Positions 26,208 to 36,336 of a stretch of 64,000 bases of DNA are shown here, piece after piece. The position numbers were made by a program, and so were the translations under genes. Numbering within the stretch: position 1 is the stretch's first letter; each line of letters begins with the position of its first letter. The notes under the pieces are model-generated. The model had not been told where the DNA came from, searched no databases, and saw only the letters and a program-made list of their open reading frames with translations. The stretch is from positions 1 through 64,000 of the forward strand of contig NZ_BAUU01000007.1 of NCBI RefSeq assembly GCF_000513115.1, given 5' to 3'. This DNA is from Halalkalibacter hemicellulosilyticusJCM 9152 (lineage in GTDB: Bacteria > Bacillota > Bacilli > Bacillales > Bacillaceae_D).

Positions 26208-26310
26208 AATTTCACCTCTTTAATTTTGAGAAAATAGAGGGTGGGACATAGTGAAAATGTTTAATTAATTGCTCATCATAGGAAACTCAAGAGTTTTTTC
26301 TGAAAATGTT

Positions 26311-27081
26311 TTACTCATTCTTTCGGTAAGATCCTGGGGCTACCCCGAACTTCTTTTTAAATACTTTATGAAAGTACGGATAACCACTGAAACCACAGTT
26401 CTCAGCAATCTGATCAAGTGTCATATGCGTATATTTCATTTGATCGACTGCAGCGGAAAGACGGATATCCTGTGCGTATTCAATCATTGTTTTGCCGACA
26501 CTGCTCTTGAAAAGGTGAACGGCTCGTGACACACTAAGACCAGCATGGGTGGCAGCTTCTTCTATTTTAAACGTAGATAAAGCATGTTCTTCAATATAAC
26601 GCATCATTTTTGTAACGGCATAAGGACGACTATATGTAGCAGATGTTTCGTTCACTGCACGTTCTAAACAAACACAAAGTGCCTGCAATAAATAATCCAT
26701 CAGCTCACGGTTTTGTTCTAAGTGAGGGCGTCTGTCTTCGATGATAATATGGCGCCATAAGCTTAGAAGCTTTTCATCTAATTCAATTCTTGTCATGGTT
26801 GGCTTTTCTGAGCGATTCCACCACTGGTCGATCCATTGCCCTTGACAAAATAAATAGTAATCTCCACTATTTTGTCCCTCTTCGATACGGAGCTCATAAT
26901 GATCACCGGGCTTAATAAGGAGTAGGTCTCCTTTTTCGACCGTTAGTGATTGTTGGTTCACCTTCACTTCACAGCTACCCTCTGTTTGAAGTCGAAACAA
27001 ATAATCACTAAGAACAGCGTCATGAAATGAATAAAACTGTTTTGTGTGGTATGAAAAACCACATAATCCAATCGTTAGCAC
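26311..27081 (-). CDS. AraC-family transcriptional regulator
   Basis: A 256-residue regulator. Residues ~25-90 form a cupin-like ligand domain (EVKVNQQSLTVEKGDLLLIK, PGDHYEL); residues ~155-253 form the two-helix-turn-helix AraC domain (FKIEEAATHAGLSVSRAVHL, MTLDQIAENCGFSGYPYFHK, VFKKKFGVAPGSYRK). The GTG start 27081 follows AGGTAGGTGA. It is divergent from the EamA transporter gene at 27240 and two genes from the TIM-barrel isomerase at 28390; it may control these, sensing a sugar or polyol. The 26208-26310 gap has only the GTGGGACATA motif. Confidence 0.85.
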   Translation of the reverse strand: MLTIGLCGFSYHTKQFYSFHDAVLSDYLFRLQTEGSCEVKVNQQSLTVEKGDLLLIKPGDHYELRIEEGQNSGDYYLFCQGQWIDQWWNRSEKPTMTRIELDEKLLSLWRHIIIEDRRPHLEQNRELMDYLLQALCVCLERAVNETSATYSRPYAVTKMMRYIEEHALSTFKIEEAATHAGLSVSRAVHLFKSSVGKTMIEYAQDIRLSAAVDQMKYTHMTLDQIAENCGFSGYPYFHKVFKKKFGVAPGSYRKNE

Positions 27082-27239
27082 AGTTGTTCACCTACCTTTT
27101 AATAATAGCAAAATAGTTGAGGTTTTCATTATATCATGGATGTTCAGACGAAAACATTTACATGTATGATCAAATAGGTTATTTATGCGTATAGAAAAGT
27201 CTTGTATGTGGCTGGAAAAAGGAAATGGAGCTGTACACC

Positions 27240-28172
27240 ATGAAATCAAATTCATTCTTTTATATCGGGTTAATGTTCGTTTCGATAATCTGGGGGGCTA
27301 ATTTTGGTATTTCACGCTGGGCGATGGACGTGTTCTCGGCTGAAATCTTCGTTTTTTTACGATTTGGACTTGCAGTTCCACTTTTATTTTTATTGCTTTA
27401 TAAGCTGGAAGGTAGTATTAAGGTTGACCGTCGCGACTTAGTCAAGCTTGCGATTATCGGGTTTGTCGGTGTGACAATTTTAGAAATCCTAGTTATGTAT
27501 TCAATTAAATTCACGACACTAGCGAACGCATCACTTTTAAATGTTGCACCATGGCCGATCTTTGTGGCGTTGTTTGCACCACTTTTCACAAAGGAAACGT
27601 TAACGAAACGAATCGTTGTCGGTGGGGCAATTGCTTTTGTGGGAGTTTCGCTTATTATTTTAGGTGGAGGAGAGGGGTTTGACTTATCGTCGCAATATAT
27701 GCTAGGTAATGTACTTGCGTTGCTTGTTAGTTTATTAGGCGCCTTATTTAATTTAGCATGTATGCCACTTATGCAGAAATACTCGGCGATGAGGGTAACG
27801 ACATGGTATGTGTTATTTGGCTCTGTACTGCTCATTCCATTTACGATTGGTGGTTGGAGTGACGTCGATTGGTCAGGCTTAACGCTACCGATTTATAGTG
27901 CCATTTTTTATAATGTTATTTTGTGTACAATTGCTGCTTTTGTTGTTTGGAATATGTCGATGAAGCGTGTCGGCGCAACTAAATCGAATTTCTTTCGTTA
28001 CGTTGTCCCTGCAGCCGCAGCTATTACAGGAGCTATGTTTTTTGGTGAAGCGATTAAATTAACTCAAATTATCGGTGCATTTATTATTATGTTTGGTTTA
28101 GTGTGGATTGGGATGGAACGAAAGAAACTAGAGAATGATCAGCCTTCGAGCAATATGAAGGTAGCAAACTAA
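27240..28172 (+). CDS. EamA/DMT-superfamily transporter
   Basis: A ~310-residue inner-membrane protein with ten helices in two EamA repeats (first: IIWGANFGISRWAMDVFSAE to GVSLIILGGG; second: MLGNVLALLVSLLGALFNLA to AFIIMFGLVWIGME). Members export amino acids, purines or other metabolites. The start is set at ATG 27240 because GGAG lies nine bases upstream; ATG 27225 has no usable spacing. It faces the AraC regulator, with ~140 bases of shared promoter region between them. Confidence 0.82.
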   Translation: MKSNSFFYIGLMFVSIIWGANFGISRWAMDVFSAEIFVFLRFGLAVPLLFLLLYKLEGSIKVDRRDLVKLAIIGFVGVTILEILVMYSIKFTTLANASLLNVAPWPIFVALFAPLFTKETLTKRIVVGGAIAFVGVSLIILGGGEGFDLSSQYMLGNVLALLVSLLGALFNLACMPLMQKYSAMRVTTWYVLFGSVLLIPFTIGGWSDVDWSGLTLPIYSAIFYNVILCTIAAFVVWNMSMKRVGATKSNFFRYVVPAAAAITGAMFFGEAIKLTQIIGAFIIMFGLVWIGMERKKLENDQPSSNMKVAN

Positions 28173-28389
28173 ATAGTATTGAAAAAGTTTGATTTATAGT
28201 GGCCTTTAAAGTAAAGGTTCATTATGGGAAGGCACTCGCTTTTTGAATGATCTCTATTTAGAAAAGAGTAAAATAGTATAGGTTTCAAGGAGATCCTATA
28301 TATACAAGAAAACAAATATTCGTTAAGATGAAGCAAATAGATGATCTTTGGCATCAACTAGAAATTCATGATAGAAAAGAGGAGACTAT

Positions 28390-29157
28390 ATGAGAACGAT
28401 ACCAGTAGCAGTACAATTGTTTACATTACGTGAAGAGTGTGAAAAAGATTTTGCCGGAACATTAAAAAAAGTAGCCGAGCTTGGTTTTAATGGTGTTGAA
28501 TTTGCTGGCTATGGTGGGAAGTCTGCACAAGAAGTGAAAGCGCTATTAGATGAATTAGGGTTAAAAGCAGCGTCAAGCCATGTTCCACTTGATCAATTGC
28601 AAAATAACCTTGATCAGGTGATAGAGGATCAAAAAACACTTGGAAGTAAATATGTCGTTTGTCCGTTTTTAATGCCGGACCAACGTACGGAGGAGCATTA
28701 CCAAGCGCTTATCCCGTTTTTAGAGGAAGCAGGCGCGAAATGTCGGGCGGAAGGAATAACGCTTTGTTATCATAACCACGACTTTGAGCTGGAACGTCTA
28801 GAGGATGGAAGAATGGCACTTGAGGCTATTTTCGATGATACAAGTGAAAAACATGTACAGACAGAGCTTGATGTCTACTGGTTAACAAAAGCAGGAGAGG
28901 CGCCAACTGAATGGATTGATCGTTACAAAGGAAGAACGCCTCTTGTTCATTTGAAGGATATGACAACTGATGATGAGCAATTTTTTGCTGAGCTAGGTAC
29001 AGGTGGGGTCGATATTGAAGCTGTACTTGCCAAAGGAGAAGAAGCAAATGTTGAGTGGTGGGTTGTTGAGCAAGATGTCAGTCGAAAGACACCGTTTGAA
29101 AGTATTGGAATCAGTATAACCTATTTGAAAGAGCGATTGCCGTATTTGGTAAAATAA
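28390..29157 (+). CDS. Sugar phosphate isomerase/epimerase (AP-endonuclease-2 TIM barrel)
   Basis: A 255-residue TIM-barrel protein of the xylose-isomerase-like family. Motifs: VAVQLFTLREECEKDF, AELGFNGVEFAGYGG, ITLCYHNHDFELE (metal His/Glu), VQTELDVYWLTKAG (metal Glu/Asp) and LVHLKDM (metal His). Homologues in sugar and inositol catabolism act on keto-sugars, but substrate cannot be fixed here. AGAGGAG at 28376-28382 precedes the ATG. The ~215 bases before it hold a short frame MKQIDDLWHQLEIHDRKEE (28332-28390) of uncertain meaning. Confidence 0.8.
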   Translation: MRTIPVAVQLFTLREECEKDFAGTLKKVAELGFNGVEFAGYGGKSAQEVKALLDELGLKAASSHVPLDQLQNNLDQVIEDQKTLGSKYVVCPFLMPDQRTEEHYQALIPFLEEAGAKCRAEGITLCYHNHDFELERLEDGRMALEAIFDDTSEKHVQTELDVYWLTKAGEAPTEWIDRYKGRTPLVHLKDMTTDDEQFFAELGTGGVDIEAVLAKGEEANVEWWVVEQDVSRKTPFESIGISITYLKERLPYLVK

Positions 29158-29167
29158 GAATGGAAGA

Positions 29168-29203
29168 AGAACCCTGTGCCTTTATTGCACAGGGTTCTAT
29201 TTG
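29168..29203 (+). terminator. Intrinsic terminator
   Basis: AGAACCCTGTGC (29168-29179) pairs perfectly with GCACAGGGTTCT (29187-29198), followed by ATTT, after the isomerase gene. Confidence 0.75.
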
Positions 29204-29362
29204 ATGTGAATGACGAAGGGACTTGAGAATCTAAAGGATGCGGGCGACAAACCTCTCCATTAAGGAGTGGGGAATGTTACCTAATGTCTAAGTCCTGCCT
29301 TTTAGATCGAAAAAACCCATGAGTGAGAAAACCCATGAGTTGTTTCGATGTCTTTCATTTAA

Positions 29363-30981
29363 TTATTGCTCTAATGATACGTTTTGAAGTAATAAAATTT
29401 GATTTGGCGTTTGCTCTAATCCTTTCACTTCATCACGAACACCTAATAGAAATTGCTGATGATGAATATAAAGCATTGGTGCTTCTTCAACTAAAAGTTC
29501 TTGTGCTTGACGATAAAAGTCTAAACGTTCTGTTTCATCTGTGCTACGACGTCCCTGATCAAGTAGTTCATCTAACTCGTCATTTCTAATAAATGAACGA
29601 TTCCCAGGTTCGCCGACCTGTGAAGAATGGAATAACGCGTACATACCATAGTCAGCATCACCTGTTACAGCTGACCAGCCTAAAATGAACATATCGTGTT
29701 CAGCATTAGCTGTTTGCTCTAAGTAAGCACCCCATTCAAGAACTTGAACATCGACATCGATACCGATGTGCTTTAATTGTTCTTGAACGTTTGTTGCTGC
29801 ATCAATACGCTCACGATTATCGTTCGTCCATAGCGTTGTACTAAAGCCATCTTCATAACCTGCTTCAGCTAATAATGCTTGTGCTTCTTCTAGATTATAT
29901 TCAAGACCTGATTGATTTTCATCATAACCAAATACATTTGGTGCTAAAGGGCCGATTGCTGGGATACCAACGCCATCGTAAATCCCTTCAATGATTTGGT
30001 CTTTGTCAATAGCCATTGAAACTGCTTGACGAACACGAACATCATCAAATGGTTCTTTTTCAAGATTAAATCCAATGTAAGATAATGAAGCACTATCTTG
30101 TCGGTTTACGTACATGCCATCTGTTGCTTCAACACGGCTTACATCTGATGGACTTAATGGATCAGAGATATGAGCATCGCCTGTTTCAAGCTCAGCAATA
30201 CGAGTTAAATCTTCTGATACGACTTTAAAGGTAACTGAATCAAGGTTGGCCTTGTCACCCCAATAATCTTCGTTACGTACTAACTTAATTTCTTCTCCTG
30301 GCGTCCAGTAATCAAACTGGAAGTAGCCTGTACCGATAGGGTGCTCGTTAATTATCGTCCTGGCTCAGAACCTTCTGCCATCGCTGCGTAATCAGCTTCA
30401 ATTAGCTCTTTTGAAATCATTCCACCAGCATCATGGGCAAGGTGCGCAGGTAATGAAGAGAATGGATATTCTGTTTCAAAACGAACAGTAGATTCATCCA
30501 CAACTTCGACGTTTGTCACCATTTCATATAAAAAAGCACGCTGTGATGCAATTTCTGGATCGGAAATACGTTCCATATTCGCTTTTACAACTTCTGCATT
30601 AAAATCTGAACCGTCATGGAATTTGACATCATCACGAAGTTTAAATTCCCATACATTGTCTTCAATGAGTTCCCAACTCTCTGCAAGACCTGGTTCTAAT
30701 TCAAAGTTTTCATCTTGTTTAACTAATGATTCGTAAATATTGTATGCAATATTAGCTGAAGGTTGATCGTTTGAACCATGAGGATCAAGTGCTACTGCAT
30801 CAGATAATTGTGCGACAATTAAGTCCCCACCTTCAGTCCCTTCTGTAGCTGTTTCACCATTAGAATCTTCATCTACTGGCGTTGATTCATCGGAATCATT
30901 TCCTCCTCCACACGCAACAAGCACAAGACTTAGCATCATTGCTAGAATGAGGAAAAATAATGAATTTTTTGACATTTTCAT
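29363..30981 (-). CDS. Peptide/nickel ABC transporter binding lipoprotein (frameshifted)
   Basis: A ~540-codon SBP_bac_5 family (Opp/Dpp type) lipoprotein. The signal peptide ends in the lipobox SLVLVACGGG; the start ATG 30979-30981 follows AAGGGGG. The first frame covers YNIYESLVKQDENFELEPGL to GSEPGR and stops near 30352; the second frame continues INEHPIGTGYFQFDYWTPGE, SYIGFNLEKEPFDDVRVRQA and IDKDQIIEGIYDGVGIPAIG to 29363. Adding one A at ~30353 (CGATAA to CGAATAA) gives GRIINEHPIGTG, and 1619 bases is one short of a multiple of three. It is divergent from the DppC/B/D/F-like operon that it presumably serves. Confidence 0.85.
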
Positions 30982-31319
30982 TCGTGTTATACCCCCTTGA
31001 TTTTTTATTGGTAGATCGGAAAAAACAATTGTAATATAACGTATCTTACAAGAAATGACAAGGGTTTTTGCGAAAAAATCTCACACTATTTCTAAATTGT
31101 ACTATTTTCGCCTCTTATTTTAGCGGATCAACGCTTTAAAAGGATAAGTTGAAAAGATTGATTATTTTAAAAAATCTAATTTATTTATAATATTTTGTTA
31201 TTTTCAAAAAGTATATTTTGCTTTTTAAAAACGAGTCGACGTGATATAATCATTCGGGTATACGCTTTAATCTATTAGAATATTTCCAAAATTATAATTT
31301 TGTAGAGAAAGGAATGAAA
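30982..31319. other. Divergent promoter region of the peptide transporter
   Basis: About 340 very AT-rich bases between the binding-protein gene and the permease operon. GTGATATAATCATTC at ~31239-31253 includes a TATAAT-type -10 for the rightward operon. No hairpin or clear operator recognised. Confidence 0.4.
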
Positions 31320-32222
31320 TTGGCTATGAGTCAAGAAGTTACGAACACCCCAATAACTTCTCCACCGCCTCCTAACCCTCGTTTCGATCGTTGGAAGCTC
31401 TTTTATAGAAAAATGCGAAAAAACCGTGGTGCAATGATTGGCGGCTTTTTTATCTTATTTTTTATCATGACCGCAATTATCGGTCCATTCTTCACTCCGT
31501 ACACTCCTACCGAAACAAACTACTCAGTCAAACTTATCGGTCCTTCAGCAGACCATTGGTTTGGAACAGATCACCACGGTCGTGATATTTTTAGTAGAAT
31601 TATTCACGGAATGGGCATTACCTTATATATTGGATTTTTATCCACTTTTATAAGTGCCATTGTCGGTACTGTTTTAGGAATCATTTCTGGATACTATGGA
31701 AAAAGCACGGATGCCATTATTATGCGTATTATGGATGTTCTACTAGCATTCCCAGGTATTTTACTAGCTTTGGCGATCGTTAGTGTGTTAGGGCCTAACA
31801 TTCAAAATGTCATTATTGCTGTTGCGATTTTTTCTGTCCCTGTTTTCGCACGGATTGTTCGAGGCTCTACATTATCAGTAAAAAAATTGGAATACATTGA
31901 CGCGCAAAAAGCATTGGGAGCAAGTGATTTTAGAATTATTTTTAAGCATATTTTTCCAAATATTACGTCGCCATTAATCGTTCAATTAACATTAAGCATT
32001 GCAACGGCTATTTTAACAGCTAGTGGTCTTTCTTTTATTGGATTAGGAGCACAACCACCTTCACCAGAATGGGGAGCGATGCTTAGTGATGGGCGTAATT
32101 ACATGTTTGATGCTGGACATGTTGCCTTTTTTCCAGGATTAATGATCGTCATTGTCGTTCTAGCATTTAATTTATTTGGAGATGGATTACGAGATGCTCT
32201 TGATCCGAAAATGAAAAACTAG
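31320..32222 (+). CDS. Peptide ABC transporter permease, DppC/OppC-like
   Basis: A ~300-residue permease with the DppC N-terminal helix (GAMIGGFFILFFIMTAIIGP), the HWFGTDHHGRDIFSRII signature and the EAA loop EYIDAQKALGASDFRIIFKH. C-terminus ALDPKMKN. The start is uncertain: TTG 31320 has the best spacing to AAAGGA (31308-31313), ATG 31326 is possible and ATG 31314 is too close. It is first in a four-gene operon C-B-D-F; permease C before B is the reverse of the common order. Confidence 0.88.
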   Translation: MAMSQEVTNTPITSPPPPNPRFDRWKLFYRKMRKNRGAMIGGFFILFFIMTAIIGPFFTPYTPTETNYSVKLIGPSADHWFGTDHHGRDIFSRIIHGMGITLYIGFLSTFISAIVGTVLGIISGYYGKSTDAIIMRIMDVLLAFPGILLALAIVSVLGPNIQNVIIAVAIFSVPVFARIVRGSTLSVKKLEYIDAQKALGASDFRIIFKHIFPNITSPLIVQLTLSIATAILTASGLSFIGLGAQPPSPEWGAMLSDGRNYMFDAGHVAFFPGLMIVIVVLAFNLFGDGLRDALDPKMKN

Positions 32223-32238
32223 AGAGGAGGTTCCTTCT

Positions 32239-33159
32239 TTGTTTAAATTTATTATACGTCGTCTACTACAAACGATACCTGTTTTAATTGGAGTATCAAT
32301 TATTGTTTTTAGCTTAATGCATTTAGTTCCTGGTGATGCCGCTCAAGTCATTGCCGGAGAAAGCGCGTCACCAGAGCAAGTTGAGCAAATGCGTGAACGT
32401 TTAGGGTTGAATGACCCTTATCCAGTTCAATATTTTAATTTTATTAGTAATGCCGTACAAGGTGATTTAGGAAGCTCCATTCGTAGCGGTCGCCCTGTTA
32501 TCAATGAAATTGGAGCTCGTTTTTGGACAACGGTTGAGCTTGCGATATATAGTACCATTCTCAGTGTCTTTATCGGTTTGATTGCAGGTGTTATATCTGC
32601 AACTAGGCAAAACTCTTTAACTGATGTTGGAATAATGATTGTTGCTTTATTTGGTTTATCGATGCCAAACTTTTGGCTCGGATTAATGTTGATCAAATGG
32701 TTAGCTGTTGATTACGGGTTATTCTCCCCCTCAGGATGGGGTACGTTTCAACAAATGGTTCTTCCAGTTGTTACACTCGGTACATCAGGTGCCGCAATTG
32801 TTGCAAGAATGACTAGGTCAAGTATGCTAGAAGTCATCGGACAAGATTATATTCGTACAGCCAGAGCAAAAGGGGTACGTGAACGAGTCGTAACCTATCG
32901 ACATGCTCTTAAAAACGCACTTATTCCAGTAGTTACAGTTGTGGGACTATCGTTTGGTACATTATTAGGTGGAACGATTATCGTAGAGCAAGTTTTTGCG
33001 ATTAACGGTATGGGGCGTCTTATGGTTGATGCTATTCGTTCTCGTGATTTCCCAATCGTTCAAGGCACTGTATTAATCGTTTCTTTGTTGTTTGTTTTAG
33101 TGAACTTAATGGTTGATATTACGTATCGACTTTTAAATAAACGGATTGATTTGGATTAA
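32239..33159 (+). CDS. Peptide ABC transporter permease, DppB/OppB-like
   Basis: A 306-residue permease: RRLLQTIPVLIGVSIIVFSL, LMHLVPGDAAQVIAG, MRERLGLNDPYPVQYFNFI, the EAA loop DYIRTARAKGVRERVVTYRH and the terminal LNKRIDLD, all DppB signatures. TTG start at 32239 behind GAGAGGAGG. It begins 16 bases after the C-type permease and is followed by the two ATPases. Confidence 0.9.
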   Translation: MFKFIIRRLLQTIPVLIGVSIIVFSLMHLVPGDAAQVIAGESASPEQVEQMRERLGLNDPYPVQYFNFISNAVQGDLGSSIRSGRPVINEIGARFWTTVELAIYSTILSVFIGLIAGVISATRQNSLTDVGIMIVALFGLSMPNFWLGLMLIKWLAVDYGLFSPSGWGTFQQMVLPVVTLGTSGAAIVARMTRSSMLEVIGQDYIRTARAKGVRERVVTYRHALKNALIPVVTVVGLSFGTLLGGTIIVEQVFAINGMGRLMVDAIRSRDFPIVQGTVLIVSLLFVLVNLMVDITYRLLNKRIDLD

Positions 33160-33183
33160 TTTTGAAAAAAGGGAGTGAGATCA

Positions 33184-34209
33184 ATGAGTGGGAATGAAGC
33201 GATCATTGAAGTGAAAGACCTCCAAACCTCCTTCTTCACAAGTGAGATAGAAGTGAAAGCTGTTGACGGAGTGACGTTTAGTGTTCCAAAAGGAAAGACG
33301 CTTGGAATTGTTGGTGAATCTGGATCGGGAAAAAGCATTACGTCACTGTCCATTTTGCGTTTAATACAAGAGCCGGGAAAGGTTGTTGGTGGGAAAGTCA
33401 TTTTTAATGGTGATGATTTACTAGAAAAAAAAGAAGCTGAAATGCGTAAAATTCGTGGCAATGAAATATCGATGATTTTTCAAGAACCGATGACATCATT
33501 AAACCCTGTCTATACGGTAGGTCAACAAATAGGAGAAGCATTTCAAATTCATGAAAAGCTTGGAAAAAGAGAAGCGATTAACCGTTCGATAGAAATGTTG
33601 AAATTAGTTGGTATACCTTCACCAGAAAAGCGTGTTCACCAATATCCGTTTGAATTATCAGGCGGTATGAGGCAGCGTGTCATGATTGCGATGGCTTTAG
33701 CATGTAATCCGCAATTATTAATCGCTGATGAACCGACTACTGCACTGGATGTAACGATTCAAGCACAAATTTTAGAACTAATGAAAGATTTACAAGAGCG
33801 GCTTGGTATGTCGATTATTATGATTACACATGATCTTGGTGTCGTAGCCGAAACATGTGATTACGTTGCTGTGATGTATTGTGGGAAAGTGGTAGAATAC
33901 ACGACCGTAAAAGACTTATTTAATAACCCAAAACACCCGTATACTGTCGGACTCTTGAATTCTTTACCACGTCATGATGAAGATGTTGAAGGTGAATTAG
34001 AAATAATAAAGGGTTCCGTGCCATCTCCAGCGGAAATGCCTAAAGGTTGTCGTTTTGCCCCAAGATGTCAATTTGCCAGTGATATTTGTCGTGAGAAATT
34101 ACCTGATTTGGAGCAAGATGACAATGGAAATCAAATCCGTTGTTGGATTTACTCTGAAGAGTGGGATGGCGAGTCGGAGGTGAACGTTTATGAAAAAAGA
34201 ACTACTTAA
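33184..34209 (+). CDS. Peptide ABC transporter ATPase, DppD/OppD-like
   Basis: A 341-residue ATPase with Walker [13 protein letters not shown]-loop [10 protein letters not shown], signature [20 protein letters not shown] and Walker [13 protein letters not shown]. The C-terminal oligopeptide-transporter extension carries the cysteine set in [18 protein letters not shown], which in this family binds an Fe-S cluster. Start at ATG 33184 after AAAGGGAGTGAG. It overlaps the next ATPase gene by 20 bases. Confidence 0.92.
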   Translation: MSGNEAIIEVKDLQTSFFTSEIEVKAVDGVTFSVPKGKTLGIVGESGSGKSITSLSILRLIQEPGKVVGGKVIFNGDDLLEKKEAEMRKIRGNEISMIFQEPMTSLNPVYTVGQQIGEAFQIHEKLGKREAINRSIEMLKLVGIPSPEKRVHQYPFELSGGMRQRVMIAMALACNPQLLIADEPTTALDVTIQAQILELMKDLQERLGMSIIMITHDLGVVAETCDYVAVMYCGKVVEYTTVKDLFNNPKHPYTVGLLNSLPRHDEDVEGELEIIKGSVPSPAEMPKGCRFAPRCQFASDICREKLPDLEQDDNGNQIRCWIYSEEWDGESEVNVYEKRTT

Positions 34210-35203
34210 AGTAGAAAATTTAAAACAATACTTTCCTATTAAGGGAGGCTTACTCGGTCGCACCGTTAATCATGTTAAAGCAGTTGACGATGTTTCCTTC
34301 ACTGTTTATGAGGGAGAAACGGTCAGTATTGTTGGGGAATCAGGCTGTGGGAAATCAACAACAGGGCGTGCCATTTTACGCTTAGATGAACCAACTGATG
34401 GGAACATTACATTTGATGATGTGAATTTACAAAGCTTAAATAAAAAGAAAATGCGTAAAATGAGAAAAGACTTACAGATTATTTTTCAAGATCCATATGC
34501 TTCAATAAACCCGCGTCAAACAGTTCGCCAAGTACTTGAAGAAGCGTTAGAAATTCAGAATGTTGTACCGAAAAATGAGCGTTCTGCCAGAATCAGTGAG
34601 TTAATGGAAACGGTAGGACTTGGTGCACATCAAGCGGATCGTTACCCTCATGAATTTAGTGGAGGACAACGTCAACGAATTGGCATTGCTCGTGCTTTGT
34701 CAGTTAACCCGAAACTGATTATTTGCGATGAAGCTGTATCTGCTTTGGACGTATCAATTCAAGCACAAGTTATTAACTTATTGAAACGTCTACAAAAAGA
34801 GTTTCAATTAACGTATTTATTTATCTCACATGATCTGGGTGTAGTTCGCCATATTTCTGACAGGGTCATTGTGATGTATTTAGGACGTATCGTAGAAATT
34901 GCGGATAAAAAGTCACTTTTTGAAAACCCGCAACACCCTTATACAAAAGCATTATTATCAGCAATTCCAGTACCAGATCCAGAGAAAAAGAAAGAACGAA
35001 TAATTTTAAAAGGCGATGTTCCTTCGCCAATAGATCCCCCAACAGGGTGTCGTTTCCATACACGTTGTCCTTTTGCTACTGAGAAATGTAAAACGGATAC
35101 GCCGCAGCTGCGTACAACTGATCATATGAAAGAAGGACATCAAGCAGCTTGTCATTATATGAATGAAATTCATGCTGGTACAAAAGAACCTAATTACGTA
35201 TAA
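34190..35203 (+). CDS. Peptide ABC transporter ATPase, DppF/OppF-like
   Basis: A 337-residue ATPase, partner of the preceding DppD-like protein. Walker [34 protein letters not shown], signature [20 protein letters not shown], Walker [16 protein letters not shown], and the C-terminal cysteine-rich [16 protein letters not shown]. Walker B reads DEAV rather than the usual DEPV/DEPT. A strong terminator follows five bases after the stop. Confidence 0.92.
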   Translation: MKKELLKVENLKQYFPIKGGLLGRTVNHVKAVDDVSFTVYEGETVSIVGESGCGKSTTGRAILRLDEPTDGNITFDDVNLQSLNKKKMRKMRKDLQIIFQDPYASINPRQTVRQVLEEALEIQNVVPKNERSARISELMETVGLGAHQADRYPHEFSGGQRQRIGIARALSVNPKLIICDEAVSALDVSIQAQVINLLKRLQKEFQLTYLFISHDLGVVRHISDRVIVMYLGRIVEIADKKSLFENPQHPYTKALLSAIPVPDPEKKKERIILKGDVPSPIDPPTGCRFHTRCPFATEKCKTDTPQLRTTDHMKEGHQAACHYMNEIHAGTKEPNYV

Positions 35204-35207
35204 GGAA

Positions 35208-35240
35208 CGAATGGGACCGAAAATTTTCGGTCCCATTCGT
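35208..35240 (+). terminator. Intrinsic terminator of the peptide transporter operon
   Basis: ACGAATGGGACCGAAA pairs with TTTCGGTCCCATTCGT around a tiny loop, followed by TTG. A second perfect-arm hairpin at 35288-35331 probably serves the opposite strand. Confidence 0.8.
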
Positions 35241-35287
35241 TTGTCTTGATTATGCATCACCAATATAGACAGAGATCGAGAATAAAC

Positions 35288-35331
35288 AAACACCTCCAAA
35301 AGTCGATTAATAAGCGACTACGGAGGTGTTT
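35288..35331 (-). terminator. Hairpin downstream of the ABC-2 permease gene
   Basis: AAACACCTCC (35288-35297) and GGAGGTGTTT (35322-35331), with an inner TCG/CGA pair. It is placed to end minus-strand transcription from the ABC-2 operon and may act in both directions. Confidence 0.6.
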
Positions 35332-35375
35332 GGATTGTTATACACTAGGTTCTATCATATTCATGATTGAATAAG

Positions 35376-36333
35376 CTAGGCTGCGACGTCTCGTTTGGCA
35401 AATACGGTAAATGCTAATACATGAAAAATCAAGAAATAAACTAGCAACATAACGACTGAGAAGCCTAATGTCATACTATCGACTGGTGGCACACCATCAA
35501 AGTAGACGTTCAAATCGGTATTGGAAAAGAGGATATATTTTGCCCATTCGAATCTTGATGCAAGTAGCAATGTGACTGTTGAACCCATAAACAATAAAAA
35601 TAGTGAGAATCCAATGGCTAATTGAACTATTGCGGAATACCGAAGAAATCATAAAAGCCATTGTTGATATCATAAAAATATCGATCGAGTAAAGTAAATA
35701 TTGCATAATCAAATGGATGATAATATTCCGTTCAATGACTTCTCCGTCACGATATGCTAAATGAAAGCTCTGTTCAGTTGGGAATCCGAATAAGATTGTA
35801 CCGACTAAGCTCGACAACAGAAAGACAATAGTTAACAAGCTTAAACTAAAAAGAATGACGGTCAAATATTTCGAAAGCAACAGCTTTGTTCGACTAATAG
35901 GACGAATTAAAAGGAATTTGATTGTTCCAGAAGAAAATTCAGAAGCGACAATACCAGCTGAGACAATGATTGTAAATAAGCCAGCTAAACTAGTAAGAGC
36001 CACGGCATCATAAACAAATGTCCAAATATGCTTTTCGGATGTTGGTGCAAGATCATGTTGTAGGCGATATTCATTTAAGGCAATTTGACGTTCATAAAAC
36101 ATTCGTAAATTGGCGTTATTAGAGCCGGTGTTATCTAAAGCCTCTTGATCAGATGAGATCATCATTTCAAGCTCCTCTTGCCAATTCTCATTTGCAGATG
36201 AGGATGAATGGCTGTCTTCATATTTTAAAATGCCACCCATGGCGATTACACCTAAGACGAGTAATCCGATCATCACATAGGTACCTGTTTTTTTAAATAG
36301 CTTAATCCATTCATTCCATATTAATTTAAGCAT
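35376..36333 (-). CDS. ABC-2 type permease (frameshifted)
   Basis: A ~319-residue membrane protein with about six helices, ABC-2 export type: N-terminal LIWNEWIKLFKKTGTYVMIG, a large extracellular loop (residues ~40-110), SSGTIKFLLIRPISRTKLLL and AKYILFSNTDLNVYFDGVPP, then a last helix ending in AKRDVAA. The frame breaks near 35620: the first frame runs on out of frame to 35497 while the true continuation is SLAIGFSLFLLFMGSTVTLL. Removing one A from the AA there (or adding two bases) restores it; 958 bases is one over a multiple of three. It is encoded three bases after its ATPase. Confidence 0.8.
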
Positions 36334-36336
36334 TTA